This document shows, one piece after another, positions 23,363 to 36,190 of a stretch of DNA of 64,000 bases. How positions within the stretch are numbered: the stretch's first letter is position 1; every line of letters begins with the position of its first letter. The stretch comes from Geosiphon pyriformis (Eukaryota > Glomeromycota > Glomeromycetes > Archaeosporales > Geosiphonaceae): assembly GCA_016748015.1 (NCBI GenBank), contig JAAOMT010000723.1, positions 157,349 through 221,348 of the forward strand, read 5' to 3'. The translations under genes and the position numbers were made by a program. Under the pieces are notes generated by a model. That model was not told where the DNA came from. It did no database searches and was given only the letters and a program-made list of their open reading frames with translations.

Positions 23363-24908
23363 GGAAATTTCATACTGAAAGCACCCTGACATGGAAAGAT
23401 TATCTGCTCATTTATTTGGACTTTATAGCAGATTTTACATATTTTTTATGTATAATTGTAAAATGCAACGACTCATTTCTTATAACCCTTGTTGGCTTAC
23501 ATTAATTAATATCAGGTTATTTTGAAAAAATTATAGTTGTTTTGATTTCCTCTTTTTCCCTTTTTATCCCTTTATCCCTTTGGCTTGGCTTTTATATAAG
23601 TTCTCTACTGTCTCCTTTTTGCTCTTCGTTTAATGATTTTTTCCATTGAATCCTTTGGATCACATGCTTCGATTATTATTTTTTTGATTGAACTCAGAGC
23701 AATGAAGTGAAGTGAAGTGAAGAAAAGAAGCTAAGCTGGGGGTCATCGCGGGATCTTATTGAGAATTGTCGTTCTATATAAGAAAGCGCGATGGACGACT
23801 ACTCATCATCCCCATTTAACTACTGAAAATTCATTTCAACTACTACTCTACACTATTTTCTCATCTTTTTTTTCTAAACAACCTTTGTTTTCGTAGCTTT
23901 TGCTTGATTATTACATTGTTAAAAATACACATTCTATACTTGAATATATTACACACAAACTTCTATCATATTTCGTTAGTGATTCGTGCGCAACAAATTA
24001 GCTGAAGAGAGGATTTTAATGAGTCCGAGAGTTTTATATCCAAAGAGCCATCTGGGCAATATTTCCTAGGTAAATCTTTTGAGGTCAAAGAAATCCTATT
24101 TCAATATGTCAGACTGCCCTTGGTACAATATTATTAGATGATCATATCACAGATCAGCTATTTCACGGAATCTTTATCAAATGGGAATATTATGTTCCAA
24201 GGAAACAAGAAAAGGCTCCAAACTTTGACTACTTTAAAAATTTACCCGTGAGATTATTTGGCTCGAAGGGATAATTATCGAATCCCTTTTTTGATACGGC
24301 AAAATTATTTCATCAGATAGGGGAATTAATCGGAAATTAGTTGATATATGCTAATAATCTAATTATAGTTTGAAGCATCGGAGAATCTAAAGCGATCGAA
24401 ATAAGCGTGGGAATGCGCCAAGATGATCGCATTTTAGATAAAGATTTTATGTTCAACGAGACTTATTTGTGCATTCTTTGTGCAAGGATGTCAGAAACGT
24501 CATATCGCGCTTCGAGCTTTATTTTAGATGGTTTACCCACAGAAACAAATTAACTTTAGATTTTCAATGCACTATTTTTTACATTATATTCAGAAACCCA
24601 TTGTTATTTATTTATTTTTTTTTTTGACAAAAATTCATCAAATTTAGTCATTTATATATATATAATTTGAAAAGTTTTAAAATAAAAGAAAAAATAATTA
24701 GATAAATATGATTTTGGTATTGAGAATTATTTAAAATTTTCAAATAAGCATAACCTAATTTTCTACTTATTTTGACAAGACAATAAATTTAAAATTTACA
24801 AGTTATATTTTTAAAATGAAAATCTCAATTAATAATACAATATATTCATTTTGAAAGTAATAAAAAATCTCTGGAATTGAAAAAACCCATAAGAAACACA
24901 AATTTAAT

Positions 24909-24996
<88 letters not shown>

Positions 24997-25991
24997 CTAA
25001 AATAAAAGTTTTAATATAGTAATTACAATAAGTTCTCATTGATTGCTTTGTTAACTAACTATATTTTATGAAAACAACTAAAATTTCTCATCATAGTTCA
25101 TTCATTACTTGAAACTTATTTGTATTTCTCAATGAAGTTTGTTTTCATTTTAAAATAGTTAGAATCCTTTTTACTGGAAAAAGGACGCCTCCCCCATCTT
25201 GCCACTTTTTTTGATTAATGACATCATATAAGAAACAATACTTTAAATTACCCTTTTGTATTACTACTGGTTTTTCTCCGGTTTCTCGGCCATTTTGAGA
25301 AAAAAGATCTAAGCCTGGTGATTCTTCTTTGATGACCAATTAAGACACACACACACACACAATTATTTTCTCCTATTAGAATTCCCAAATCTTCGGTTTT
25401 TAAGGTTGATTAATCAGAAGATCGAGCAAAAATTTAGACTATTATGCTTAAAAACCAGAAAAAAGAGAAGCCATGACCAATCATGGGAAAGACTGTTGTT
25501 TTTGTGATTTTAAAAAAATCATAGAAAACAAGTGTTATTTAAAATAGTGAAACTATTTTTAATATTGGTTGAAACCTGGGTAAAAGGAGTTCGGCGTGTT
25601 TCATTGTTCACCACCCGAAATCAAACATCATAATTACGCAAAAACAAGTTTTTATTATAAAAATGCGAACAGGAATTGAATTATATAGCTTATTCAGATT
25701 TCCAATTTCACGTTTTTCGTGATTTTTTTTTTTGAACACTTAAATACGAATATAGTAATAGTGTTACCCCCAAATTCTCTTAGAGATCATCACCCCCCAC
25801 TACCAGTCAGATGTTTAAAATTCGAGGTGGGACCCCCTTATTTTTTTCGTATAAAACTGAGGTTGATTGGTTATTGTAATCGTATTTAATTAATACATCT
25901 CATACTGATAAAAACTGAATAAATTTTAAAAGCGAATAGTAAATTAGAGAAAACTACGATAAAAATTAAAAGAAATCACACAAAGGCAAAT
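23363..25991. other. Intergenic region with a possible unannotated transcription unit
   Basis: No complete gene could be built. At 23774-23781 there is a TATATAAG box followed by a pyrimidine-rich stretch with ACTACT and CAACT motifs. Two downstream patches (about 24082-24280 and 24371-24552) are less AT-rich and open in one frame each, as if they were exons. The rest is AT-rich with an AAC/AAT microsatellite and a short CA run near 25347-25362. The last ~400 bases are the likely promoter of the next gene. Confidence 0.4.
24907..24992. repeat. (AAC)n-(AAT)n compound microsatellite
   Basis: About ten AAC triplets pass directly into about eighteen AAT triplets. On the minus strand it reads as a poly-Leu frame, which is an artefact. 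Confidence 0.92.
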
Positions 25992-27099
25992 ATGAAGTTC
26001 GGATACGCTATTCGTAAGTTTTTTAAAGTCTATCAATTTGAGAAATACAAGAAACGAAAAGAATTTTTTGTACCTTTTTAACTTAAATATTTATTAGAAC
26101 ATTTTTTAACTTTACTCTCTCTCCATTAATCTTTCAGAATCAGGGACACCTGGGAACGCAACCAATACGCGTATAATACTTCCAGAAAAATTGGAAAAAG
26201 TACGTCTAACACCAACAAATTCAAAGTTTATTTTCTATGGAACACGCAATGAAATTCTTGAATGGATGTTACTTAATGATAACCTTACCGTGGAATATGA
26301 TCCGATGGAAGGTGTTCTTTCACCACCCTGTTCTCCATCACTAAACCCTTTCTTATCATCACCAATGGCAGACAGACGTACATCATCTGAATCAAATTCT
26401 TCAGATGGTTCTCAGACCTCAACAACAACACGAACAAAACCTCCTTATCTAACTTTTGATTTATACGGTCAATCAATCAAGAATACTCCATTGTTATCAG
26501 ATGATATCGTATTTTGTCGTCCATTACATTTAGCCGTGAATCATTTACCATGGTTAAATATATTGCTTGAGATACGACCAACAGATCCAAAAAGAGACGC
26601 AAAATATACTCCAGTAAAAAGAGTGATATTACCTTCAGGTCTTTCAATGTACGAAATTTCAAAAGCATTAGAAAAATGCTGGCGAAATCCTATTCCACAT
26701 TCCCTTGGATTATTTCAACGACCACCTCCATCTGAACGTGAAAACCAAAATTCCAGTGATTTCGAAGAAAATAATCCGTTATTAGATTGGTTAGCACATC
26801 ATAAATCGTCCACGTTCCCAACACCAACAATCTTTTCACGATGGCAACATAAAAATTCAATTATACCACCTGGTGTTTTGACTCCCTATATCTATGATGA
26901 GGTTATGCAAGATCAAGAACTTGTGGAAAGCAAATCAATAGAAGCTGGGCAAAGTCGTGATCAAAAAAAAGAACTTGCAAATGAAGAAAAGAATGAATTA
27001 AATATAACTGATTTACCAAGATATGAAAATGTTAATGAGGATAGGTTGTTAGAGATGGGTGATGCATATATTGATGAAAAGTTAGGTTCTACTAGTTAG
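25992..27099 (+). CDS. Unrecognised protein with a 22-nt first coding exon
   Basis: A long frame (26138-27099) lacks an upstream ATG, but a short exon 25992-26013 (MKFGYAI) joins to it through a 124-nt intron with GTAAGT donor and CTTTCAG acceptor, giving 327 residues. The first segment to ~45 is globular (IILPEKLEKVRLTPTNSKFIF). Residues ~60-105 are Ser/Pro/Thr-rich and probably disordered. A second conserved-looking block runs from ~110 to 200 (PPYLTFDLYG, PLHLAVNHLPWLNILLEIRP, LPSGLSMYEISKALEKCW). The C-terminus is acidic. No signal peptide or membrane segment. I do not recognise the family. The MKFG start resembles SPX-domain proteins, but the rest does not, so I do not assign SPX. The first exon is inferred from splice signals and frame. 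Confidence 0.68.
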
Positions 27100-29379
27100 T
27101 GTATGATCATTTTGCAATTTTATATTAAATTTTAGAATAGAAATTATACATTTGTAATTTACGCTACTCAAAACTGATGTTCACACACTACATCAAAAAT
27201 TAGCCACAACCCTGTACATACCTTCATCATTCCTTTAGGTAATTTCCCACCACCAGACTAATTGGCGTTATTATTTCGAGATCTGAATCAAGATATTCTA
27301 GAGCAATAATTATCGGTTCACAATATAAAAGATTTGTATTTTTGCAAAAACTATTATGTCCACGATTCATGGAGGTGTAATAATTAAAAATTAGATTCTA
27401 AAGATATTTAGGATTTCTATCACAATCAATTGAACTAGGCTTGATCCCGTTCTAAGGATAATCTAAGATGAGCTTAATAAGTGTTCAAAATGTAAAAGAT
27501 AGAAACTTTGCATCTAATATCATGCACGATTCAAACTCTGAAGTCTGAGAGTTATGATGAAAGCTTCAAACTATCATCAATGAAAAGAATATTCTCAAAC
27601 CAGTTTAATTATATAATCATACGCTAATTAATGCTAAATATCTTGATAATGAAATCCTTTTAATTCAAATTACTTATCTTTAAAATCCAGTTACAAAGGA
27701 AAGAAAAATTGCTTAAATTTAACCAGAATAAAATAATATTATCCCGTTGTCACCCAGTCACCCAGTCACCCAGTCACCACGATAAGATAATAACATAAAA
27801 ACTGAGATACGTACAATCCCCTGACAATTTAACCATTGGTTATACCAACGGAAATATGTTTATACCAGAATGCCCATGTTTTAATAAGAGACAGCACAAA
27901 ACTTCCAACAAAAGTAACGAGTTATTCCGAAAAGAGATATGCTTTTTTTAGAATATCATATTTTAATGGAAGTCAGTGTAAAACCTTTCACAAATAATAT
28001 AGAAAAATCACAAGAGGACTATAAAAATAGGTTTTAATTTTCATTTTAAAATACTCTCAGAAATTTTTTGTAAAAAATGTATGTCAAAGCGTAGAGCTAC
28101 AATTAGCACAATCTAATCTTGTTTTACATAAAACAAATAACCAGATTTTTAACTAAAAACTTGACATAATTTATGAAAAAGTTAAAATTTATACAAAAAA
28201 ACATTACTTTTTTATAAAAGTATACAAAAATTAGTACTAAAGAACAAGTTTTTAAATAATTAAAATTTAAATACATAACCAAAAAAAAATAAGTTAACAA
28301 ATAATAAAAAATTTTAATTTATTTTATCTGTATAGTTATTAGTACCAAACAACACATAATATATTATTTTAATTTTATTATTTAATCAAATTATCAAATT
28401 ATCAAATATTATTATTTAATTAATAATTTGATTTATATAATACACAAATATAATTAAAATACACAAATTTAATTAAAATATAATAATTGAATTATATAAT
28501 ATTTTAAATTATATAGTATTTAAAAAATTTACCAAAATATCTAATATTACAACCAGATATATATATAAAAAAGCTTTGCTTTTCAAAAAAAATATTTTAT
28601 TTTATTTAAGTTTAATTAAAACTAATTAATTATTACAAATTAATAAAATAAATTTTTATTTAAAAAACCAAATTTTATTCATAATTATTTTTTTTAAAAT
28701 TAAAATATTTTTTAACTGATACTCTAAAATTAATTATTTTACAAATTTGTAAAGAAATATTTCTTTTTTCAATAAATTTATTTTTTATTTTATTTTTTAT
28801 TTTTTATTTTTATTAAAAATTTTGCAATCAAAAATTTTTGTAAAAAAGTTAATTTTTATTACACAAGTTTATTAATATAAAATTAGTCATTTTAATAATA
28901 TATGCTATTACTTAACAGAATTTAACATATATTATTATCAAAATTATTTTTTTAAATTATATAATTATTAATTATAATATTTATATAATATAAATAGTAG
29001 AAATTTATAAATAATAATCAAAAACATAATACAATATAATAATATATAAACACTTATAATTGTATCTAATTTTACAAAATTATTAAAAAAATTAATTTAA
29101 ATAATATTTATTAATAAATAAATAGTTTAATAATTTATTAATTGTTTATAATTTAATCAAAATTAGTTTATTTTTATATAGCCAAAAATATATATATATA
29201 CAATAATTTTAACTTACAAAAAAAATATTTATTTAACAATAAAAAATTAAATAATTAAAAACCTTTTTTTTTAAAAAAAAATATTTGTAAAAACCACAAA
29301 AAAACATAATTAGAAATATAAAAATACTTTAAAAGATTTTTTTGTTAAATAAATATAACAAAAAAAAAAAAACTTCTTT
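27100..29379. other. AT-rich intergenic region up to the LINE
   Basis: No coding frame or RNA gene was found. From about 28.1 kb the sequence becomes almost pure A/T, with many near-palindromic AATATTA/TAATTA stretches, up to the start of the LINE. A small octamer array lies near 27.76 kb. The AT block may be old decayed transposon sequence, but no homology is readable. Confidence 0.55.
27749..27778. repeat. Short CACCCAGT tandem array
   Basis: Nearly four head-to-tail copies of an 8-base unit, notable for being C-rich in an AT-rich spacer. Confidence 0.85.
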
Positions 29380-29486
29380 CTTTCTTATATTTACAAATCC
29401 TCAAAAAGTGCTTTTCTAAAAAAGAAGTTTTTTTTATTTTTTCTTGTTAGTATTTCACGATTTTTTTTTCTAATAACCCATTTTTC

Positions 29487-31327
29487 ATGGACCTAAAGGC
29501 TACTTTTAATAGCAACATGTCTAAAAAGAAAGCACCAAAAGATGTTTTTTATGATCTTACAGGTGGCTCTTTTTCACAGAAAAAGAAAATTGTGTTTGGG
29601 AATGTTAAGTATTCTAATGATAAAAAAGATATCTCTCTAAACAAATCTGAGTTTGGTGACAATGTGTTTTCTAATGTGGATAGTCTATCTGGTGATGAGA
29701 AAATTTCTAATATGACTGATATTAATATTAAGTCTTTTCTGGATTCAGCTGCCAATACTTCTAAAGCAAAACATGTCAATACTAGTGCTGCTTTTGGTTC
29801 TCCACTTGGTTCTCCCAACTTTGACATAAATAATAATGAAGAAATGTCTTTTCCTTCTTATCTATCAATTTTTTTGAATAAAAAGTGGGTTGATCCCAAA
29901 ATCATCAAGACTCAGGTAGAGGTTTCAGTTAAGCAATCATTCACTTTGGACATTAATCTCTTGACTGTAGAAGGAAAATCAGTGACAGCAAAAACCCAAT
30001 TCATCAGAAAAATTTTTTCAACTATCAATGGTTTTGGGGAGACCACTATCCCTCAAAATTTGAAGAAATTATTTGATTGATATTTACTTTTAAGGAGAGC
30101 TACATTATTGGCCAGAAAGAAAGGAATTATCGTAAACAGTGATCTCAAAAAACAAGGGATTCATTCAGATTAGGCCATGATAATCAAAAAAATTCTTATA
30201 GATACGCCAAAAAAGATGATCATTGCCACAGTTTCTGAGTTTGGTAATATTAAGTCAATCAAAATTCAGCTGATTGGAATGTGGCAAAAGGCTGTGGTAG
30301 AATTTGCTGAATTGGAATAGACAAAACAACTGGCATCAAGATGGTTATTCCTCATTGGAAAAAACTCAGTATGTGTAGCTATGGCTGTAAAAGATTAGGA
30401 TACTTGGATGTCTAGGAATTGCTTTAGGGCATTTTTGTTTACTTTGCTGGTAGGAACAACTGTGTATGATTTTGGTACTCTTTTAGAAAGGGCTGGTGAG
30501 AAAACTTGTGTGATCAATTGTTTTCTGGAGACTGGCAACTGGACTTGCTGTACTGTTATTGGTTTTGAGTTTGAAAGTAAGCTTAAATTTGCATTTCACA
30601 TTGAGCTGATTTTTGGTGGTATGAAACTTTTTTGGGCTAGATTGGACTTGGTTTGGTATAAAAAATATGGGAAGTTTGGTCACTCAGCTTTGGAATGTGA
30701 TGCTTCTGACACTTTGGTGTCTGCTTCCTCTAAAAAAAACTTTAAAAGAATTGTTTTTGATGTGAATTGCTTTCAGCTGGCTAGATTGTATGCAAAAAAA
30801 ATGTTTCTATTTCTTGCTCTGCTGCTTTTGGTGACAAGTCATGGGCTCAAGTAGTCTCTTTTGCATCTTTTGGTGGTCTTCAATTTGATTCTGGTTATGG
30901 TTTTGGTTCTTTTTCTTCTGGTGTTTTGGGTTTGGATGGTGGTCCTTTTCTTGTTCTGGTCAAAAATTCATTTTTGAATGCTCATTTGACTTTTTTAGAA
31001 CATTCTTTAAAGCTATTGAGTGATTAAGTTTCTGACATTGTATGTAAACTTAGCAACATAGAATTGGTGCCTTTGGCTCTTCCTCCTTCTTCTGATCTTT
31101 TGGTTGCCCCAATAAACATCAATTTAGATTCGGACTTGAATATAGTTTTGGATGGTTCTGTGATAGTGCCTGTGCTTTCTTCTGTTATTCCAGCTCTGGG
31201 CCTCAGTAGCTCAAAAATTTTGATGACTAAGGTGGACTGTTTAAAGTTCAAATTGGTGGCTCTTAAAGCCTCAATCAGTTTGGTGCTAGTAAAGTTAGAT
31301 CAGTTGTGTGCTGGCTTAGGTTCTTAG
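29487..31327 (+). pseudogene. LINE copy 1 ORF1 (nucleic-acid-binding protein), decayed
   Basis: The ATG at 29487 opens a frame that runs to a TGA at 30078, resumes after a local frame disturbance near 30055-30100, continues with further stops to ~30800, then shifts by one base in an A-run and ends at 31327. Recognisable segments: a charged N-terminus, KKWVDPKIIKTQVEVSV, MWQKAVVEFAELE, LLERAGEKTCVIN and, near 30653-30700, a zinc knuckle in which the first two cysteines of C-x2-C-x4-H-x4-C are both Tyr (YKKYGKFGHSALEC). The C-terminal region ends in LVALKASISLVLVKLDQLCAGL, split by a TAA at 31024. Family members have an intact knuckle and a Gln at the TAA, so this copy is inactive. Confidence 0.82.
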
Positions 31328-31344
31328 GTGTTTTCTGCTTTCCA

Positions 31345-34300
31345 ATGATTAATTTAGTATGGAAGATTGCCACGTGCAATGTTAGAGGTATAAACAATCT
31401 AGCAAAACAGGAGGATGTTGTTTGTTGGTATTTGGAGTCAGATAACATGGTTTCCATTCTTACTGAAACTAAGATAAGGGCATGTGTTAGGTCTTGGATC
31501 AAGGACAAGTTTGAAGGTATTAGAATTTTTACTTTTGGTCTTGAGATGGGCTTTTTAGGCACAGTGGTGGCTATTATAATGAATAGTTCATTGGCTTGAC
31601 ATGTTTCAAAGATTGAAGAAATTCCTGGTCAGATTATTTCTGTTCATTTGCTGTTTAAAAATAAATTTTCAGTGATTATTCTAGGTTTGTATGCTGGTGC
31701 TTCAGTTAAGACTTGTTTTTCTCAGGCCTCTAGCATTAATTCTTTTATTTCTAAGACTGTAAATACAAGCTCTTTTGTGGTTCTTGGTGGTAATTTCAAT
31801 GAGAATAGGTTAAAAGATGTGCAAGTTTCAAGAGGTGTTTGGAGCTGGGTCTGGTCAACTCATTGATTAGATTTTCTTTAAGTAAGTCTAGCACTTGGAG
31901 CAATTTGCATGAGGTTTCAAAAACTATTAATGACGTTTTTGTAAGTGATAGTTTGGTTTCAGCTATTGTTGAACATGAAGTCATCTCTGTATCCAAATTT
32001 TTTGATATTAATCATGAAATGATTGGGATCTTGGTTGGGTTGGAAGGTTTGATTGATGCATGTTTGAACAATGTTTGCAAACAGGCTAATAAAAACACAT
32101 AGAAGTTTAAGATCAAAAATACAGATATGGCCAAGTGGATGCATTTTAAAGAACTTTTTTTGGCTAGGTTGGCTATGTCTCTAAGTTTCTTTTTAATCAC
32201 GAAAGAAGAAGGGGATTTAGATGAAATATGAAAAGTATTAAAAAGTGCATTGTGTGATTCAGCTGATGAAATATTTTCTAAACACTGGTTTAGCAAGTTT
32301 GACTGCCCAAAAAACAAGCAGTCTTCTAAGTTTTTCAAGTTGGAATCTTTATTGGCTAAGATTATGAAATGCTTGTCCTCAAGACAAATGTCAGAATTTG
32401 ATTATCTTGTTCAGGTTTGGTCAACTCTTGATGATGATGAGGCCTCTAAGTTTCTTGCCTTGCATTATGACAATCCTAAATTGGCTATGCTGCTTGAACA
32501 TTTGTCTAAAGCTAAGAAAGATTATCATAAGTCCAAATACTATGAGGCTGAGCTAACCAAGAATGGATGCATCAGAGATGCAATTGATAAGCATATAAAA
32601 AATTTTATTTTAGATAAAAGCAGTATGATCAGAAGTGTCTTAAAACAGCCATTTTGCAAGGTTGTTCTGAATCATTTAGTAATTGGAGACAAGCTAGTTC
32701 TGGAGCCTGGTGAGGTAAAATTCAAAGTAGATGAAATCATAATGGATTGGACTCATAAGAGAAGAGTTACTCCAGTCTTATCTGATTTGTGGGCCCATTA
32801 ATATAGTCCTTTGGAATATGTTAATAATACTGCTTTTTTAGAAGTAATATGTAACATTAGTTTGGAAAAGTTGTCTTTGGTGGTTAGTGGTTTACCCAAT
32901 AGAAAGACTGCTGGTCTTTCTGGTATACCTAACAAATTGTGGCAGCACTGTGGTGATAAGATCATGACATGTTTTTTGGATTTGTTGAATTCTTGCTTAA
33001 AGGTGGGTGATGTTCTCATGCTTTGGAAAAGGGCTTGGGTCTTTATGATTTCCAAGCCTTATGACTAAAATGGAGTTTTAACTAACACAAGACTAATTGC
33101 ACTCATTGAAACTGCAAGGAAAATTTTGTCCAAAGTTCTGTTAGATTGTATTTTGTCTGCATGCAGCAAGTTTGGCATTCTGCATGGTGACAACTTTTCA
33201 GTCTTGAAGAGCATTTCAACTTAGTCTCCTGTCTTTGCTGTGGGCTCAGTTGTTAAAGATGCTTTGAAGAAGGATCGTGAGATCTGGTTGGTCTTACAGG
33301 ATATGTGCAAAGCATATGATTCTGTTGGTTGGCATCATTTAAAGTTAAGCTTGGAGCACATCAAAATGTGTAGCAAATTTATAAAATTTTTTGGCAATAT
33401 TCACGAAAACAAATACAATAGGATAATGACTGACTTTGGTCTTTCAGATGACTATGTGGTCCATGATGATTTAGATCAAGGGGAGGTCTTTTTTTCACTT
33501 CTTTGGAGGATTTTTTATGACTCTTTGTTGTGTAAGATTAAAAGACAAGAACATTTGTGTGGTTATAGAATCAATTCAAATTTTGTAGCAAAAACTGGCA
33601 GAGTGGAGGCTAGTGGTAATAAATCTTCTTTTTTTACAACTGGTGTCTTTGTGGATGATACAATTTGGATAGAGAATGACCAAGCATCAACACAATACAT
33701 TTTAGATATTACTAGTGAATTCTTTGAGATTAATGATATTTTTATCAACAATGACAAGACTGTAACCATTCTTATCAACCAGAGAGTAGCAGACATCTCT
33801 TTAAGCATTAGTAATAGGCCCATATCTGTAGTAAGAAAAGGCGAATCTCACAGGTACTTGGGCATATTTTTGTCTACAGAGGGTTTGTCCAAACCCAGTC
33901 TTGCCAAGGCTTATGTGGATGTTAGGTTTTTTTCAAATATGGTTTTCAAGAAAACAGTGTTTGATAAGCAATTTTTATATTTGGTTTTGGCAGTTCTTAA
34001 GCCTATTGTCAATTATCATATGTAGTTTAGTTTTATTGCCAAGAGTGTGTATTGAAAATGAGACATTTTAATTAAAAGGAGGCTTAGGTCTAAAGCTCTT
34101 TTGCCAAGAGATTTTCCCAATAAAGCCTTGCATTACTTATCTTTATATGGTCTAAAATTGTTTAAACAGGTGCAAATTGAAGTCAAGGTTGCCTCAGTGA
34201 TCAGTTTTTCTAATGCATCTGGAATACTGGGTTGTTTGTTCGAATACCATGCTTTGAATTTATAGATTATAGGGTGGACACCCCTTTATCCATTGTGTTA

Positions 34301-36026
34301 TCCTGTTAAGTTGAGAGTTTGTCCATTGGATAATTTTTTGGCTGGTGTCATAAGGATTTTTGTTGATGTTAATGTTTTTTTGTCCAATCATATACCTTCT
34401 GCATTTTGTTGTTTCAGCCACATCCCAATGTTTGGGATTCTGGGACCCATCTCTTATTTTAATGTGGTACATTCTTTAAAGCATTTCAGTATTGCCTTTG
34501 GTAATGTTTTGCTTGACAAGCAGAGTTATATAATGGATTAGAAAACTTTTCAGCATTGGAAGAGGTTAAGTTCTAAAGGTCCAGTGCCAACTTGGTTCAC
34601 TAAAGCATTCGTGCATATAACCAATCATTTGTCAGGGCCTAGTGAAGATTTGGCTGTTGTGGATCATTCTAACTTTTTGTGTTCAGCCAACTTTTTAAGT
34701 GCTCGCGAACATTTGCATGAAGTGTGGGCTGGGGAGCTAAACATATTTACTAATAGTTCATTAAGTAGTCTGAATACAAAGAATATGGCTTGTGGGGCTG
34801 CAGCTTTTTTTTCTGAAATTAACATGGGTGTAAGTGTGGATGTTTAGGGTCTGCTGTTCTCTACTTTGGCAGAACTGCAAGCAATTGCTTTGGCTTTGGA
34901 ATGTGTTCCCTTATCATGCTCAGTTGTACTTTACTCTAATAATCAGGCAGCTTTGACTGCTTGTATATCAGAATGCGAATTGGATCAGCCTGACTTTCAA
35001 AATCAATATTGGGTGAAAAGACATTATATTGCTAATTTAATTAGGTCGAAAGACATTTCTGTTAGATGAATGAAAGTGAAAAGGCATTTGGATGTAATTG
35101 GCAATGATTGTGCTGATGTTCTGGCTTGTGCTGTGGCACATTTGGGCCTGGTTCTCTTTGCTAAGATTTCTAATAAGTTTCTTATAGCAGATGGGCTTGG
35201 CATCTCTGACAATGCTTGTCATTTTGTGCATAATGTTTTTTATACTATGAATTAGGCTTTGTAGAAAACTAGACCTGAAGTCAATATGCTAAACAAGTTA
35301 AGTATTGGGCATGTTGACTAAGAGTACACAGCATCTGTGTAGCATCTGGACTCTTATATGTTAACAGATTTTACTAGTAGAAAATTGGCTGCTTTGCGTA
35401 CTTATTTGATGAAGGCTGTTTACAGGAGATCACTGGTTGCTATTCATAAAAAACTATATAACAGAAGCTATCTGAACATCTTGTGTCTGATGTGTAGTAA
35501 AGTTGAGCTTTTTGATCATGCTTTCATGTGTGCTGCAGATGCTATGATTCATTCAAAGATTGTATCAGATTTGGTGATTTTGTAGAAGTCATTGGCAGGT
35601 GATTGTCTTTTAGTTTTATCTTCAATATTACTTGCTCTTATAGAGCCCATAGATTGTGGCATATATGTTGTAATATGCAAAAATTTTGCTTTTAAGAATT
35701 GGGCTAAGGAAACTGTTTCTATATTTGGTAACAAGAAGAAGACCATGTTGGTAGTTGTCAATTTCATCCGTCATTTGGCAGATGACCATCATAGTAGAGT
35801 ATGGTTGTTAAGGTCTAAATTTTGTGCTGATATAGAAAAGTGTGGTTTAGTTTGTGATACTGGTGCTGTTTTTGTTTCTTTATGTAGTTTGTCTTGTTAG
35901 CTGTCTGAAGGTGTGGTTTATATGCTTGGTATTATTGAGTTATTTGCTGTTAGTTTTGGTTCGAGGAAGTGTTGTTTATTTTTTTCTGGTTTGGATGTCA
36001 GTTCAGGAGTCTTTATAAGTATATAG
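31345..36026 (+). pseudogene. LINE copy 1 ORF2 (endonuclease - RT - RNase H), decayed
   Basis: The ATG at 31345 starts an AP-endonuclease segment (WKIATCNVRGINN, SILTETK), whose GGDFNE motif reads GGNFNE. Reverse transcriptase follows at ~33240-34025: CKAYDSVGWHHL, DQGEVFFSLLWRIFYD, the intact catalytic FVDD, NNDKTV, and HRYLGIFLSTEG. RNase H at ~34730-34960 has FTNSS where DGS is usual, retains AELQAI, and has YSNNQAAL where an Asp is usual. Near the end is a CLMC-x7-H-x3-C knuckle (35488-35540), and the C-terminus ends LFFSGL...SI-stop at 36026. At least eight in-frame stops and several frameshifts interrupt it. The RT catalytic pair survives but endonuclease and RNase H residues are lost, so it is dead. 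Confidence 0.85.
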
Positions 36027-36190
36027 TGCTGTTTTGATAAGCTTAAGTGACTGGTCATGTGTAGTAAGTACATGAACCATATTTAGTTTAATTTATTTTG
36101 CTTTGACTCTATATACTAGATAGTAATTAGGCTGCACTTGTTAATCAATAAAAAAAATAAAAATAAAAATAAAATTTAATAATAAAAATT

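Larger units (their letters stand above)
29380..36190 (+). mobile_element. Non-LTR retrotransposon (LINE) copy 1, nearly full length, inactive
   Basis: Two consecutive decayed open frames on the + strand are followed by a 3' stretch of about 120 bp and an A-rich tail of AAAAAT-like units (36148-36175), the usual end of a LINE. ORF1 carries a CCHC-like knuckle. ORF2 carries an AP-endonuclease, reverse transcriptase, RNase H and a terminal CxxC-H-C knuckle. I recognise both ORFs as a LINE family abundant in Rhizophagus and related fungi. The 5' limit is approximate, set where similarity to the second fragment near 38.87 kb begins. No target duplication was identified. Many premature stops and several frameshifts make it non-autonomous. 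Confidence 0.88.

Noticed and set aside
23760-23800. CRISPR array, operon or prokaryotic features
   Set aside because: Introns, simple repeats and retrotransposons show a eukaryotic genome. No spaced direct repeats or ribosome binding sites were seen.
24803-25039. Minus-strand poly-leucine frame
   Set aside because: It is the reverse reading of an AAC/AAT microsatellite with no coding features on either side.
25145-25339. 64-codon minus-strand frame with mixed composition
   Set aside because: It starts at an ATG and looks less low-complexity than its surroundings, but has no recognisable domain and no splice partners, so I could not support it as a gene.
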